Assembly (NCBI RefSeq): GCF_023715885.1
Contig: NZ_JAMBOY010000003.1
Coordinates: 62,001-126,000 of the forward strand
Origin: Microbacterium hydrocarbonoxydans
Lineage (GTDB): Bacteria; Actinomycetota; Actinomycetes; Actinomycetales; Microbacteriaceae
Length of the DNA: 64,000 nt
Direction: 5' to 3'
Each line of letters opens with the position of its first letter. Positions within the stretch are counted from its first letter, which is position 1. Shown here piece after piece: positions 31,944 through 41,601 of the stretch. A model generated the notes under the pieces. It saw nothing but the letters and a program-made list of their open reading frames with translations, was not told the origin of the DNA and searched no databases. The position numbers and the translations under genes were made by a program.

Positions 31944-33400
31944 GCGGTCTGCTCCTGTCGACGGATCGTCGCCGCCCGCGCGAACCAGGTGACCGCGAAC
32001 GACAGCACGAGTGCGAAGAACACCCCGAGGTTCGCGTACGCCCAGTCGCCCTCACGACCGCCGATGAGGAAGAGAAGGTATCCCTGCCAGTTGTTCCACG
32101 GCGCGGCATCCGCGAACGAGTTGACGACGAAGCCCCAGCCGATCACGCTCGCGACGGCCAGGGTGCCGATAGACGTCCAGTCCCAGGCGCCGTAGCGTCC
32201 GCGGCTGTCGAACAGCGCCTCTTCGTCGTAATCCTTCCGTCGGCGCAGGATGTCGGCGATGAGGATGCCGGCCCAGCATGCCAACGGCACGCCGAGCGTG
32301 ATGAGGAAGCTCTGGAAGGGGCCGAGGAAGTCGGTCGCGACGAACACGACGTAGATCGTGCCGAGCGTGAGGATGACGCCGTCGATCGCGGCCGCCGACG
32401 GGCGGGGGATGCGGATGCCGAGGCTCAGCAGCGTCAGGCCCGACGAGTAGATGCCGAGCACCGCCCCGGAGACGAGTGCCAGCACGGCCGTCAGCAGGAA
32501 CGGCACGAGCACCCACACGGGCAGGATCGTGGCGAGCGCGCCGATCGGGTCGCCTGCGATCGCATTCAGCAGGTCGTCATCGGAGCCGCCGAGCAGCAGA
32601 CCGAACACGACGAGGATCACCGGCGCGACGGATCCGCCGATCGTGTTCCACGCGACGATCGCGCCGTCGGATGCCGTGCGCTTCTGGTAGCGCGACCAGT
32701 CGGCGGCGATGTTGATCCAGCCGAGACCGAATCCGGTCATCACCATCACGAGCGCGCCGATCACCTGACCGATGCCGCCGTCGGGCCGTGCCAGCACGGC
32801 CGCGAGGTCGATCGTGGGTGCCGCGAGGATCACGTACACCACCGTCACGATGCCGGTGATCCAGGTGAGCACCGACTGCAGCCGCATGATGGTGTGGTAG
32901 CCCAGCACGGATGCCGCGACGATGAGCGCCGCGACGATCACGGTCGCGATGATCTTCAGGGCGACGCTGTCGCCGTCGCCGCCGAGCTGCGAGATGACGG
33001 TGGCCGTGGCGAGCACCGCCATGATCGCGAGGAACGTCTCCCAGCCGATCGAGGTCAGCCACGAGACGATGCCCGGAATCTTCTGCCCGTGCACGCCGAA
33101 GGCCGCGCGCGACAGCACCATGGTCGGCGCCGATCCGCGCTTGCCGGCGATCGCGATGAGTCCGCACAGCAGGAACGACACGACGATGCCGATCACCGAC
33201 ACGAGCGTCGCCTGCCAGAACGAGATGCCGAAGCCGAGCACGAACGAGCCGTACGACATGCCGAACACCGACACGTTGGCCGCGAACCACGGCCAGAACA
33301 GGTCGCGAGGCTTCGCGGTGCGCTCGGACTCGGGGATGATCTCGATTCCGGCGCGCTCGATGAGGGCGCCGCGGGTCTCGACCGGCTGCATCTGCGTCAT
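31940..33400 (-). CDS. NCS1 family nucleobase/allantoin-type permease
   Basis: A 486-residue transporter of the nucleobase:cation symporter-1 family with 12 hydrophobic segments. The N-terminal motif PRDLFWPWFAANVSVFGMSY (family motif with the Trp/Phe ligand region) and GSAPTMVLSRAAFGVHGQKI are characteristic. Family members import cytosine, purines, hydantoins, thiamine or allantoin with Na+ or H+. It overlaps the isochorismatase-family hydrolase gene by 4 nt, which points to a catabolic partner. The MTQM start at 33400 is preferred; the next Met is 3 residues later. Confidence 0.87.
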   Translation of the reverse strand: MTQMQPVETRGALIERAGIEIIPESERTAKPRDLFWPWFAANVSVFGMSYGSFVLGFGISFWQATLVSVIGIVVSFLLCGLIAIAGKRGSAPTMVLSRAAFGVHGQKIPGIVSWLTSIGWETFLAIMAVLATATVISQLGGDGDSVALKIIATVIVAALIVAASVLGYHTIMRLQSVLTWITGIVTVVYVILAAPTIDLAAVLARPDGGIGQVIGALVMVMTGFGLGWINIAADWSRYQKRTASDGAIVAWNTIGGSVAPVILVVFGLLLGGSDDDLLNAIAGDPIGALATILPVWVLVPFLLTAVLALVSGAVLGIYSSGLTLLSLGIRIPRPSAAAIDGVILTLGTIYVVFVATDFLGPFQSFLITLGVPLACWAGILIADILRRRKDYDEEALFDSRGRYGAWDWTSIGTLAVASVIGWGFVVNSFADAAPWNNWQGYLLFLIGGREGDWAYANLGVFFALVLSFAVTWFARAATIRRQEQTA

Positions 33401-33447
33401 CTGCTCATGATGGCACCGCCGTGGCGCGATGGGGCAGAGCGTGACGA

Positions 33448-34734
33448 TCAGCCGGCGAAGAACGTCCCCGCGACGCGCGTCAGGTCGTGCAGGTCGGAGA
33501 CGCCGGCGAGCTCGCGCGCGGAGTGCATCGACAGGATCGGGATGCCGACGTCGACGGTGCGGATGCCGAGGCGCGTCGCCGTGATCGGGCCGATCGTCGA
33601 CCCGCACGGCACGTTGTTGTTCGACACGAACTCCTGGGTCGCGACGTCGGCGGCGTCGCACCAGCCGCGCCAGGCGGCGGAGCCGACGGCATCCGTCGCG
33701 TACCGCTGGTTGGCGTTGATCTTGAGGATGGGACCCGAGCCGAGCACGGGCTGCACGACGGGGTCGTGCTTCTGCGCGTAGTTGGGGTGCACGGAGTGTC
33801 CGACGTCGCTCGACAGGCACCACGACGAGGCGAACGCCTGACGGCGTTGCGAGGAGTCGGCACCCAGGGCGTCGTACACGCGGCCGAGGATGTCCTCGAG
33901 GAACGGCCCTGCCGCGCCGGAGCGCGAGTTCGAGCCGAGCTCCTCATGGTCGAACGCCGCGAGGATCGCGATCGGACCGGAGTCCGCGACACCGGCCCGC
34001 TCGAGCGCGACGACGCCGGCGTGCACGGAGGCGAGGTCGTCGAGGCGGCCGGAGGCGAAGAACGCGTCGTCCTTGCCGAACACGGCGCCGCGCGCCGCGT
34101 CGGCGATCACCACGTCGTAGCCGCGGATGTCGGATGCCGAGGCGTCGGCGGACCGGGCAAGCTCGGCGAGGATGTCGGCCTCGGCGACGTCGCCCAGGCC
34201 CCACACCGGCTGCGTCTCGGCCTGCTTGTCGAGCGCGAGCCCGTTGTTGTTGACGCCGCGGTCGAGGTGCACGGCCAGCTGGGGGAGGCGCAGCAGCGCG
34301 CCGGTGTCGGCCAGCACCACGCGGCCGTCGGCGAGCGCGAGGCGTCCTGCGAGGGTGAGTTCGCGGTCCAGCCACGAGTTCAGCAGCGGGCCGCCGTAGA
34401 CCTCGACGGCCGCCTGCAGCCAGCCGCGTCCGCCGGTGGTCGGCTGCGGCTTGAGCTTGAACCCGGGGGAGTCGGTGTGCGCGCCGAAGATGTGGCTGGG
34501 CGTGGTCGCCGAGGCATCCGACGGCACGCTCCACCCGATCGTCGCGCCGTCGCGCACCACGACGTATCGCCCGCCGGGGCGGATCTCCCACGCCTGCTCC
34601 TCGTGCAGTCGCTCGAACCCGGCTGCCTCGAGGCGACGGGCCGTCTCGGCGGCGGCGTGGTAGCTCGAGGGAGAGGAGGCGACGAAGTCGGCGAGATCGT
34701 CGGCGTACGTGAGGGCGTCGGGGGTGACGGGCAT
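33448..34734 (-). CDS. M18 family aminopeptidase
   Basis: A 428-residue cytosolic zinc aminopeptidase (aspartyl aminopeptidase type). Metal ligands lie in HIFGAHTDSPGFKLKP (His and Asp), AAFDHEELGSNSRSGAAG (Asp/Glu of the dinuclear site) and GIPILSMHSARELAGVSD (last His). The dimerisation insert is between. It removes N-terminal acidic residues from peptides after proteolysis. It is a single gene with 47 nt before the permease start; the ATG at 34734 gives the normal N-terminus (FVASSPSSYHAAAETARRLE). Confidence 0.93.
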   Translation of the reverse strand: MPVTPDALTYADDLADFVASSPSSYHAAAETARRLEAAGFERLHEEQAWEIRPGGRYVVVRDGATIGWSVPSDASATTPSHIFGAHTDSPGFKLKPQPTTGGRGWLQAAVEVYGGPLLNSWLDRELTLAGRLALADGRVVLADTGALLRLPQLAVHLDRGVNNNGLALDKQAETQPVWGLGDVAEADILAELARSADASASDIRGYDVVIADAARGAVFGKDDAFFASGRLDDLASVHAGVVALERAGVADSGPIAILAAFDHEELGSNSRSGAAGPFLEDILGRVYDALGADSSQRRQAFASSWCLSSDVGHSVHPNYAQKHDPVVQPVLGSGPILKINANQRYATDAVGSAAWRGWCDAADVATQEFVSNNNVPCGSTIGPITATRLGIRTVDVGIPILSMHSARELAGVSDLHDLTRVAGTFFAG

Positions 34735-34832
34735 GGTCGACCTTCCTGGTGGCGTCCTTCGATGGTAATCGGAGGGGCCGATCGCGCAGGGGGCCCGGAC
34801 GGTCGCGTCCTGTCGGCCCCGCCCGGACGCGG

Positions 34833-34861
34833 TGGACGTACAGCCGACTCTCAGCTATCGT
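34833..34861 (+). promoter_or_regulatory. promoter of the surface-protein gene
   Basis: TGGACG (34833-34838) and TATCGT (34856-34861) are separated by 17 nt, a fair promoter. It predicts a leader of about 60 nt that ends in the AAGGGA site before the GTG at 34928. Confidence 0.5.
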
Positions 34862-34927
34862 CCCTTGGCAGGGAGTTGCGTCGTTGAGAACGGCGTGGGG
34901 AGACTCCGGGGGAAACAAGGGACAGCC

Positions 34928-37900
34928 GTGTCTGCACACGCTCACTCATACATCCGTCGTGCCATTGCGGGGGCCACGGCGGCACTGCTGCTCGCGGCCG
35001 GATTGACGGTCGTCTCGGAGGCGGTCACGCCGTCGGTCGCGTCGGCGGCGCAGGATCCGACACAGTGCGCCGGATCGATCGCGCTCGCGAACGGCAGCTT
35101 CGAGCAGCCGGCCTTCACCGCCGGAGTGTCGCTCGTCAACGAGAGCGTCATCCCGGGATGGACGACCACCGCGACCGACAGACAGGTCGAGATCTGGCGC
35201 TCGCCCGGGAACCCGCGGGGCTACCCCGCCGCGCAGGGATCGCAGTTCGCCGAGCTCAACGCCTTCCAGGCGAGCACGCTCTACCAGGATGTGACCACCA
35301 CGCCCGGTCAGACGCTGTACTGGTCGCTCAAGCACCGGGGCCGTGAAGGCACCGACACCATGCGGGTCGTCGCGGGCGCCCCGGGCGGCACCCTCGCGGA
35401 CATCAGCGGTCTGCTCGCCGACGGCACCGCCGCGTGGGGCACCCGCACGGGTTCCTACACCGTGCCGGCGGGGCAGACCACGACCCGGTTCGGGTTCCAG
35501 GCCGTGAGCACCGCCACCGGCAACCAGTCGGTGGGCAACCTGCTCGACGACATCGCCTTCGGCACCGGGCCGTGCCTCATCTCGACGAAGACCGTCGCGA
35601 ACCTGACCCGCGGCGGCACGACCGCCGAGGTCGGCGACACCCTGCGCTACACCGTCACCACCCGCAACGACGGCGGCAACCCGGCGCTCCAGTCGATCTC
35701 GACCGATGTCCTCCCCGCCGGCATCGACTTCGTCCCCGGCTCCCTCCGCATCGTGAGCGGCGCCGGGTCCGGTGCGCTCACCGACGCCTCCGGCGACGAC
35801 CGCGGCGAGTACGCCTCGGGCTCGCGCACCCTGCGCGTGCGGCTGGGTGAGGGAGGAACGGCCGCCGTCGGTGGATCGATCAGCGCCGGCACCGTGACCT
35901 CGTACACCTTCGACGCGAAGGTCAGAGCGGATGCCGCTGCGACGACCATCGTCAACGAAGCACGGGTGGCGTTCCGCGAACCCGTCACGAACCTCGACCG
36001 CACGTCGGTCACTCAGGAGGCCGTCACCCCGGTGAACCCCGCGGCCGATCTCGCGATCACCAAGACACTCGACACCGCGTCGCTCGTCGCCGGACGTCCG
36101 GCCACGTTTACGATCGGCGTCACGAACAACGGGCCGCAGACGGCCACCGGCGTCACCGTGACCGACCAGATCCCCGCCGGTCTCACCGCGGTGCAGGCGA
36201 CTCCGAGTTCCGGCGCCTGCACGGTCACGGGCACCGTCTCGTGCACACTGCCCGACCTCGCGGTCGGCGCCGGCGCGACCATCACCGTGACGGGCACCGT
36301 GTCGCCGTCGTTCACGCCCGGTTCCGCGCTCACCAACACGGCGACCGTGACCGGATCGCGCTTCGATCCGGTACCCGCGAACAACACCGCGACCGCGTCG
36401 GGGATCAGCGCTGCCCTCGCCGACCTGTCGGTGACGAAGACGCACTCGCCCGCTGCCCCGGTGGCCGGGCAGAACGTGACCTACACGCTCACCACCCGGA
36501 ACGCCGGGCCCTCGGAGGCTCGCGACGTGCGACTGAGCGACCCGCTCGACCCTGACACGAGCTTCGTCAGCGCCGCGCCGGGGCAGGGCGCCTGCTCGGT
36601 GGTCGACGGCATCCTGGGCTGCGACCTCGGCACGCTCGCGCCGGGAGCCACCGTCGTCACCACCGTCGTCGTGCAGATCGCGGCCGGAGCGACCGCGGTC
36701 GTGCAGAACTCCGTCGCCGTCACGAGCAGCACTCCCGACCCCGATCCGAGCAACAACGTCGACAGCACGAGCTTCCAGCCCGAGATCATCGCCGACCTCG
36801 CGGTCGTGAAGTCCGCGTCGGACGACGAGGTCGCGGCCGGCGGCACGGTCGACTTCTCACTCGCGGTGAGCAACCTCGGCACATCGGATGCCGTCAACGC
36901 GGCGCTGGTCGACACCGTGCCGACCGGGTTCACGGTCACCGGGGTGCGGGCCCCCGCCGGAGCGACCTGCGCGTTCATGGCGACGGACGTGCGGTGCGTG
37001 TGGGATGTGCTCCCCGTAGGCGGACCGGCCACGGTCGTCGTCAGCACGGTCGTCGCCGCCGATGCTCCGGTCGGATCGGTGGTCAACACGGCATCCATCG
37101 CCTCTCCGGCCGACGACCCGAACCCGGCGAACAACTCCGACTCCGCCGAGGTCGAGGTCGTGCAGAGCGCCGATCTGTCGATCGTGAAGTCGGCCCCCGC
37201 GACGGGAGTGCCCGGCGGGGCGTTCGCCTACACGCTCGTCGTCACGAACGGCGGTCCGTCGGTCGCCCGCGGAACCACGCTCTCCGACACCCTGCCCGCA
37301 GAGTTCACGGGGGCGGCGGTCGGCGCCGCGGGCTGCGCCGTCGCCGCAGGCACCGTGTCGTGCGAGCTCGGCGACCTCGCCCCTGGTGCATCCGTCGCCG
37401 TCACCGTGAACGGCACCTGGAGCGCGACCGCGACCGGGACGATCCGGAACGTCGCGGCGACGACCTCGGCGACTCCCGATCCCGACACGGGCGACAATTC
37501 CTCGACGGTCGACGTTTCGCTCACCCCGAGCGCCGATGTGAGCGTCGTGAAGACGACGACCACCCCGAGCGTGCCGCTCGGGGGGACCGCGTCGTTCATC
37601 ATCACGGTGAGCAACGCCGGGCCGTCGGCCGCAGCGGGTGTCGTGGTGGCCGAGCTCGCGCCACCCGGGCTCGCCGTGACCGCGGCGACGCCGTCGCAGG
37701 GCACCTGGGCTCCCACCGACCACCGGTGGACCGTCGGCACGCTGCTTCCCGGCGAGTCGGCCACGCTCGCGATCACGGCGACCGCCACCCTGGTCGGCAC
37801 CCGCACGAACACCGCCACGGCGACCTCGCCCACGCCCGACCCCGATCCGTCGGACGACACGGGCACGTCGACCGTCGAGGTGACGCCGTCGGCCGATCTC

Positions 37901-40468
37901 GCGATCGTGAAGACGAGCTCCGTGAACACGGCGCCGTCGAACGGGCCGATCACGTACACGATCGTGGTGACGAACAACGGACCGAGCCCGGCATCCGCCG
38001 TCGCGGTCTCCGACCCGCTGCCCGCCGCGCTGCTGAACGCCACGACGCCCACCGCAGGGTGCTCGATCACGTCGGGAACGCTGAGCTGCGCGGTCGGCGC
38101 GCTCGCCGTGGGGGCGACGTTCACGGCCACCGTGAGCGGCACGGTCGACCCCGCAGCGCCCGGCGCGACGCTGGCGAACACCGCGACGGTCACCTCGACC
38201 ACGCCCGACCTCGATCCCTCGGACAACACGTCGACCGTCGAGATCCCGATCGCGGGCACGCCCCGGGTCGAGCTCGTCAAGAACGTCGCCGCTCCCGTCG
38301 ACGCGACGGGTGATGACCGGATCGGCGCCGGCGACACGGTGTCGTACACCTTCACGGTGCGCAACACCGGCGACGTCACGCTCACCGGTGCCGCCATCTC
38401 CGACCCGCTGCTCGGCGGCGCGGTCACCTGCCCGGACCTGGGGTCCCCGCTCGCGCCGGGTGCATCCGCGAACTGCGGTCCGATCGTCTACACGCTGACC
38501 CAGGCAGATGTCGACGCCGGTGACGTGCACAACGACGCGACCGTCGTCGCCGAGTCCGCGAGGGGCCAGGCGACGGACGACGCGTCCGCCGACGTCGTCG
38601 TACCCGTGGTGAACAGCATCGTGCTGACGAAGGCTCCGAGCACGGTGGTCGACGTCGACGGGGCGGGGCAGGTCACCGCCGGTGACACCCTCTCCTACAC
38701 CTTCACCGTCACGAACACCGGCACGACGACGCTGCAGAACGCCGTCATCACCGACCCGATGCTCGGCGGCACGGTCGTGTGCGCGGCACTCGACGGCGCG
38801 GCCCTCACGCCGGGGCAGTCGGTCGTGTGCGCCCCGGTCGACTTCACGCTGACTCAGGACGACATCGACGCGGGAGTCGTGCGCAACACCGCGACGGTCA
38901 CCGCCGAGGCCCCCGTCGGGACGGTGTCGGACACGGCATCCGCCTCAGCCGACATCGACCGCACCGCGGGCATCGACCTCGTCAAGACGCCAGGGCAGGT
39001 GCAGGATGCGGATGCCGACGGCGCGATCGGCGCGGGCGACACGGTGTCGTACACGTTCACGGTGCGGAACACGGGCACGACGACGCTCACCGACGTCACG
39101 GTGGCGGACCCCCTGCTCGGCGCGGGTGCGCTCTGCACGGTCCCGCTGGTCGCGGTCGGTGACTCGGTGGAGTGCGGGCCGTACACGTACGTGCTCACGC
39201 AGCAGGACATCGAGGACGGTCGCCGCCCCAACACGGCGACGACCACCGGAACGAGCCCGCTCGGTCCGGTGAACGACGCCGCCGCGGCCGAGGTCGTGTT
39301 CGCCGGCACACCGGCCGTCGAGCTCACGAAGACGCCGGCGCTGCCCGTCGACGCGGACGGCGACGGCATGATCGGCGCCGGCGACACCGTCGCGTACTCG
39401 TTCACGATCCGGAACACGGGAACCACCCTGCTCACCGACCTCGTGGTCGACGACCCGCTGCTCGGGGGCGTCGTCGACTGCGCGGCGCTCGACGGCCTCG
39501 CCCTCGCGCCGCAGGGATCGGTCGACTGCGGTCCCGTCGACTACGTGCTGACGCAGGCCGACGTCGACGCCGGCGCCGTGGGCAACACCGCGACGGTGAC
39601 CGGCCAGTCGGTCGCCGGGCCCGCCGCCGACGACGCCACGGCCGACGTCGCCGTCATCGGCACAGACGCGCTGACCCTGCTGAAGTCGGCCGCCGCGGTC
39701 GTCGACGCCGACGGGAACGGACGGACGGACGCCGGCGACACCATCGCCTACGCGTTCACCGTCACGAACACCGGCACGACGACGCTGACCGGCGTCACGG
39801 TCTCGGATCCGCGCCTCGGCGGCGACGTCGTGTGCGCTGCGACCGAACTCGCTCCCGGCGAGTCGACCGTGTGCCAGGGCCCGGCCGCCGTGCTGACGCA
39901 GGAGGAGGTCGACGCCGGCGAGATCGTCAACACGGCGACCGCGACGGGCTCCGGAACCGGCGGGCAGCCCCCGACGGATGAGGACACGGTCGTAACGCCG
40001 CTTGCCGTGCAGCCCGCGATCGCGCTCCAGAAGACCGGCGGCGACTACGTCGATGCGAACGGCTCCGGCCGCATCGATGCCGGCGACACGATCGCCTTCC
40101 GGTTCGTCGTGACCAACACGGGCGCGAGGACGCTGACCGACACGGTGATCGACGACCCGAAGCTCGGAGGGGCGTTGGACTGCGGCATCCCGACTCTCGC
40201 TCCCGGAGCGACCGCGTCGTGCGGGCCCGTCTCGTATACGCTCACCGCCGCAGACGTCGCGAACGGCACGGTCGTGAACGTCGCCACCGTGAGGGGTGCT
40301 GCCGGGACGATCATCGTCACCGCCGCCGCGACCGCGACCGTCGACGTGACGGCCCTCGCCACGACCGGCGGTGTCATCACGGGGCTCGGCTGGGCGCTGG
40401 CTCTGCTCGCGGTGGGTATGGTCGCGCTCCTCGTCGCGAGGGTGCGTCGGCGCGAATCCGCGGGGTGA
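34928..40468 (+). CDS. giant LATTG-anchored surface protein with 13 Ig-like repeats
   Basis: A 1,846-residue secreted protein. A signal peptide covers about residues 1-41 (AGATAALLLAAGLTVVSEAV, cleaved near SAAQDP). Residues about 46-216 form a galactose-binding/DUF642-like domain (NGSFEQPAF, GSQFAELNAFQASTLYQDV). Seven DUF11-type repeats follow (about 218-1109; ADLAITK/ADLSVTK starts, PDPDPSNN ends), then six DUF7507-type repeats (about 1110-1804), each with a 12-residue EF-hand-like loop such as DADGDGMIGAGD. The C-terminus has LATTG at 1810-1814, a membrane span and RVRRRES, a class E sortase signal. The GTG start has AAGGGA upstream. Probable cell-wall adhesin. Confidence 0.92.
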   Translation: MSAHAHSYIRRAIAGATAALLLAAGLTVVSEAVTPSVASAAQDPTQCAGSIALANGSFEQPAFTAGVSLVNESVIPGWTTTATDRQVEIWRSPGNPRGYPAAQGSQFAELNAFQASTLYQDVTTTPGQTLYWSLKHRGREGTDTMRVVAGAPGGTLADISGLLADGTAAWGTRTGSYTVPAGQTTTRFGFQAVSTATGNQSVGNLLDDIAFGTGPCLISTKTVANLTRGGTTAEVGDTLRYTVTTRNDGGNPALQSISTDVLPAGIDFVPGSLRIVSGAGSGALTDASGDDRGEYASGSRTLRVRLGEGGTAAVGGSISAGTVTSYTFDAKVRADAAATTIVNEARVAFREPVTNLDRTSVTQEAVTPVNPAADLAITKTLDTASLVAGRPATFTIGVTNNGPQTATGVTVTDQIPAGLTAVQATPSSGACTVTGTVSCTLPDLAVGAGATITVTGTVSPSFTPGSALTNTATVTGSRFDPVPANNTATASGISAALADLSVTKTHSPAAPVAGQNVTYTLTTRNAGPSEARDVRLSDPLDPDTSFVSAAPGQGACSVVDGILGCDLGTLAPGATVVTTVVVQIAAGATAVVQNSVAVTSSTPDPDPSNNVDSTSFQPEIIADLAVVKSASDDEVAAGGTVDFSLAVSNLGTSDAVNAALVDTVPTGFTVTGVRAPAGATCAFMATDVRCVWDVLPVGGPATVVVSTVVAADAPVGSVVNTASIASPADDPNPANNSDSAEVEVVQSADLSIVKSAPATGVPGGAFAYTLVVTNGGPSVARGTTLSDTLPAEFTGAAVGAAGCAVAAGTVSCELGDLAPGASVAVTVNGTWSATATGTIRNVAATTSATPDPDTGDNSSTVDVSLTPSADVSVVKTTTTPSVPLGGTASFIITVSNAGPSAAAGVVVAELAPPGLAVTAATPSQGTWAPTDHRWTVGTLLPGESATLAITATATLVGTRTNTATATSPTPDPDPSDDTGTSTVEVTPSADLAIVKTSSVNTAPSNGPITYTIVVTNNGPSPASAVAVSDPLPAALLNATTPTAGCSITSGTLSCAVGALAVGATFTATVSGTVDPAAPGATLANTATVTSTTPDLDPSDNTSTVEIPIAGTPRVELVKNVAAPVDATGDDRIGAGDTVSYTFTVRNTGDVTLTGAAISDPLLGGAVTCPDLGSPLAPGASANCGPIVYTLTQADVDAGDVHNDATVVAESARGQATDDASADVVVPVVNSIVLTKAPSTVVDVDGAGQVTAGDTLSYTFTVTNTGTTTLQNAVITDPMLGGTVVCAALDGAALTPGQSVVCAPVDFTLTQDDIDAGVVRNTATVTAEAPVGTVSDTASASADIDRTAGIDLVKTPGQVQDADADGAIGAGDTVSYTFTVRNTGTTTLTDVTVADPLLGAGALCTVPLVAVGDSVECGPYTYVLTQQDIEDGRRPNTATTTGTSPLGPVNDAAAAEVVFAGTPAVELTKTPALPVDADGDGMIGAGDTVAYSFTIRNTGTTLLTDLVVDDPLLGGVVDCAALDGLALAPQGSVDCGPVDYVLTQADVDAGAVGNTATVTGQSVAGPAADDATADVAVIGTDALTLLKSAAAVVDADGNGRTDAGDTIAYAFTVTNTGTTTLTGVTVSDPRLGGDVVCAATELAPGESTVCQGPAAVLTQEEVDAGEIVNTATATGSGTGGQPPTDEDTVVTPLAVQPAIALQKTGGDYVDANGSGRIDAGDTIAFRFVVTNTGARTLTDTVIDDPKLGGALDCGIPTLAPGATASCGPVSYTLTAADVANGTVVNVATVRGAAGTIIVTAAATATVDVTALATTGGVITGLGWALALLAVGMVALLVARVRRRESAG

Positions 40469-40508
40469 GGCAGGGTGAACGGATGCCGACGGCATCCGTT
40501 CACCTGCC
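40469..40508 (+). terminator. strong terminator hairpin of the surface-protein gene
   Basis: GGTGAACGGATGCC (40474-40487) and GGCATCCGTTCACC (40491-40504) form a perfect 14-bp stem with a 3-nt loop, extended outward by GGCAG/TGCC with one bulge. It starts one nt after the stop codon. Confidence 0.8.
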
Positions 40509-40539
40509 GGCCACGTTTGCGGGGTACCGTGGTGTCGAT

Positions 40540-40665
40540 AGCGCCTAGGGTTCCGGGGCGCGGCGGAGGTCTTCGGATCGACGTCGCCCCGACTGGTCCG
40601 AGCGGCGCCACGGCAGCCCTCCGCAGGGATGCCGTCATCTGACAGGACAAAAGCCCGGAGGACCC
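40540..40665 (+). ncRNA. guanidine-I (ykkC) riboswitch
   Basis: The conserved blocks of the ykkC/guanidine-I aptamer appear in order: GCGCCTAGGGTTCCGGGGCG (40541-40560), GACTGGTCCGAGCGGCGCCA (40591-40610) with ACGGCAG following, and AGGACAAAAGCCCGGAGGAC (about 40644-40663). CTAGGGTTCCG, CTGGTCCGAG and GGACAAAAGCCCGG are the most conserved parts of this class, which binds free guanidinium and turns expression on. It ends 36 nt before the ATG of an EamA transporter gene, in the 5' leader of that mRNA. Confidence 0.9.
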
Positions 40666-40701
40666 TGTTCGTCGCGCCCGCGGCGGATGGAAGGGTCTTC
40701 C

Positions 40702-41568
40702 ATGTCGACGCTCGCCTTCGTCCTCGTCATCGCCGCCGCGGTCTCTCACGCCGCGTGGAACGTCATCGCGCACGGCGTCAGCCGCGCGGGAACGCCGTTC
40801 CTGTGGTGGGGAGCGCTGGGCAGCACGGTGCTCTGGGCGGGGGCGATCCCGTTCACCGGCGGGCTCGGCACGGACGACCTTGCGGCGTTCGCCCTCGGGG
40901 TCGGTGTGTCCGGTGTGCTGCACGTCGTGTACATGGCGGTGCTGCAGCGCGGATACCGCGAGGGCAACCTCTCGACCGTGTACGCCACCGCGCGCGGCAC
41001 GGGGCCGTTCCTGTCGGTGATCGTGGCGGTGCTGCTGCTCGGCGAGCGGCCGTCGGCGGTCGCGCTGGTGGGCGTCGCCGCGATCATCATCGGCGTCGTC
41101 GCGATCGGACTCGTCGACCGCGGTCGCGCCGGTCGGCGCGGACGCGGCGTCGACCTGGGGCTCGTGTTCGGACTCCTGACCGGCGTGGCCATCGCCGCGT
41201 ACACGATCTGGGACGCGAACGCCGTGCGCACCTGGAACCTCTCGCCGGTCGCGTTCATGGTCGGGACGACGCTGCTCGAGATCCCGTTCTACACGCTCGG
41301 CGTGCGACGCCGGTGGGGTGCGGTGCGGATGCTGTGGCGCACCCAGTGGCGCAGGATCGTCATGTTCAGCATCCTGTCTCCGCTGTCGTACATCCTCGTG
41401 CTGACGGCGATCCAGATCGCGCCGGTCGCGCTCGTCGCACCGCTGCGCGAGGTGAGCGTGGTGCTGGTGAGCCTCTTCGGGGTGTTCGCTCTGAAGGAGA
41501 GCAAGCCGGGGTGGCGCATCGCGGCCTCGGCGGTCGTCGCCGCGGGTATCGTGATGCTCGCGCTGTGA
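40702..41568 (+). CDS. EamA/DMT-family transporter under guanidine-I riboswitch
   Basis: A 288-residue, ten-span EamA-type transporter of the drug/metabolite transporter superfamily. Two halves of five spans repeat each other (first half ends near GERPSAVALVGVAAIIIG, second near KESKPGWRIAASAVVAAG). SMR-type guanidinium exporters are small members of the same superfamily and are the classic targets of guanidine-I riboswitches, so this protein may be a larger guanidine exporter (inference from the riboswitch at 40540-40665). The ATG at 40702 has GAAGGG upstream. EamA specificity is otherwise unknown. Confidence 0.88.
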   Translation: MSTLAFVLVIAAAVSHAAWNVIAHGVSRAGTPFLWWGALGSTVLWAGAIPFTGGLGTDDLAAFALGVGVSGVLHVVYMAVLQRGYREGNLSTVYATARGTGPFLSVIVAVLLLGERPSAVALVGVAAIIIGVVAIGLVDRGRAGRRGRGVDLGLVFGLLTGVAIAAYTIWDANAVRTWNLSPVAFMVGTTLLEIPFYTLGVRRRWGAVRMLWRTQWRRIVMFSILSPLSYILVLTAIQIAPVALVAPLREVSVVLVSLFGVFALKESKPGWRIAASAVVAAGIVMLAL

Positions 41569-41601
41569 CCGGCTCGGCGTCGTCGCTGGTTGGATGGAAG
41601 C

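Noticed and set aside
36857..38530. A 557-codon minus-strand frame inside the surface-protein gene
   Set aside because: It lies opposite repetitive DUF11 codons and reads as Arg/Gly/Asp-rich nonsense; the plus strand has a clear signal peptide, repeats and sorting signal.
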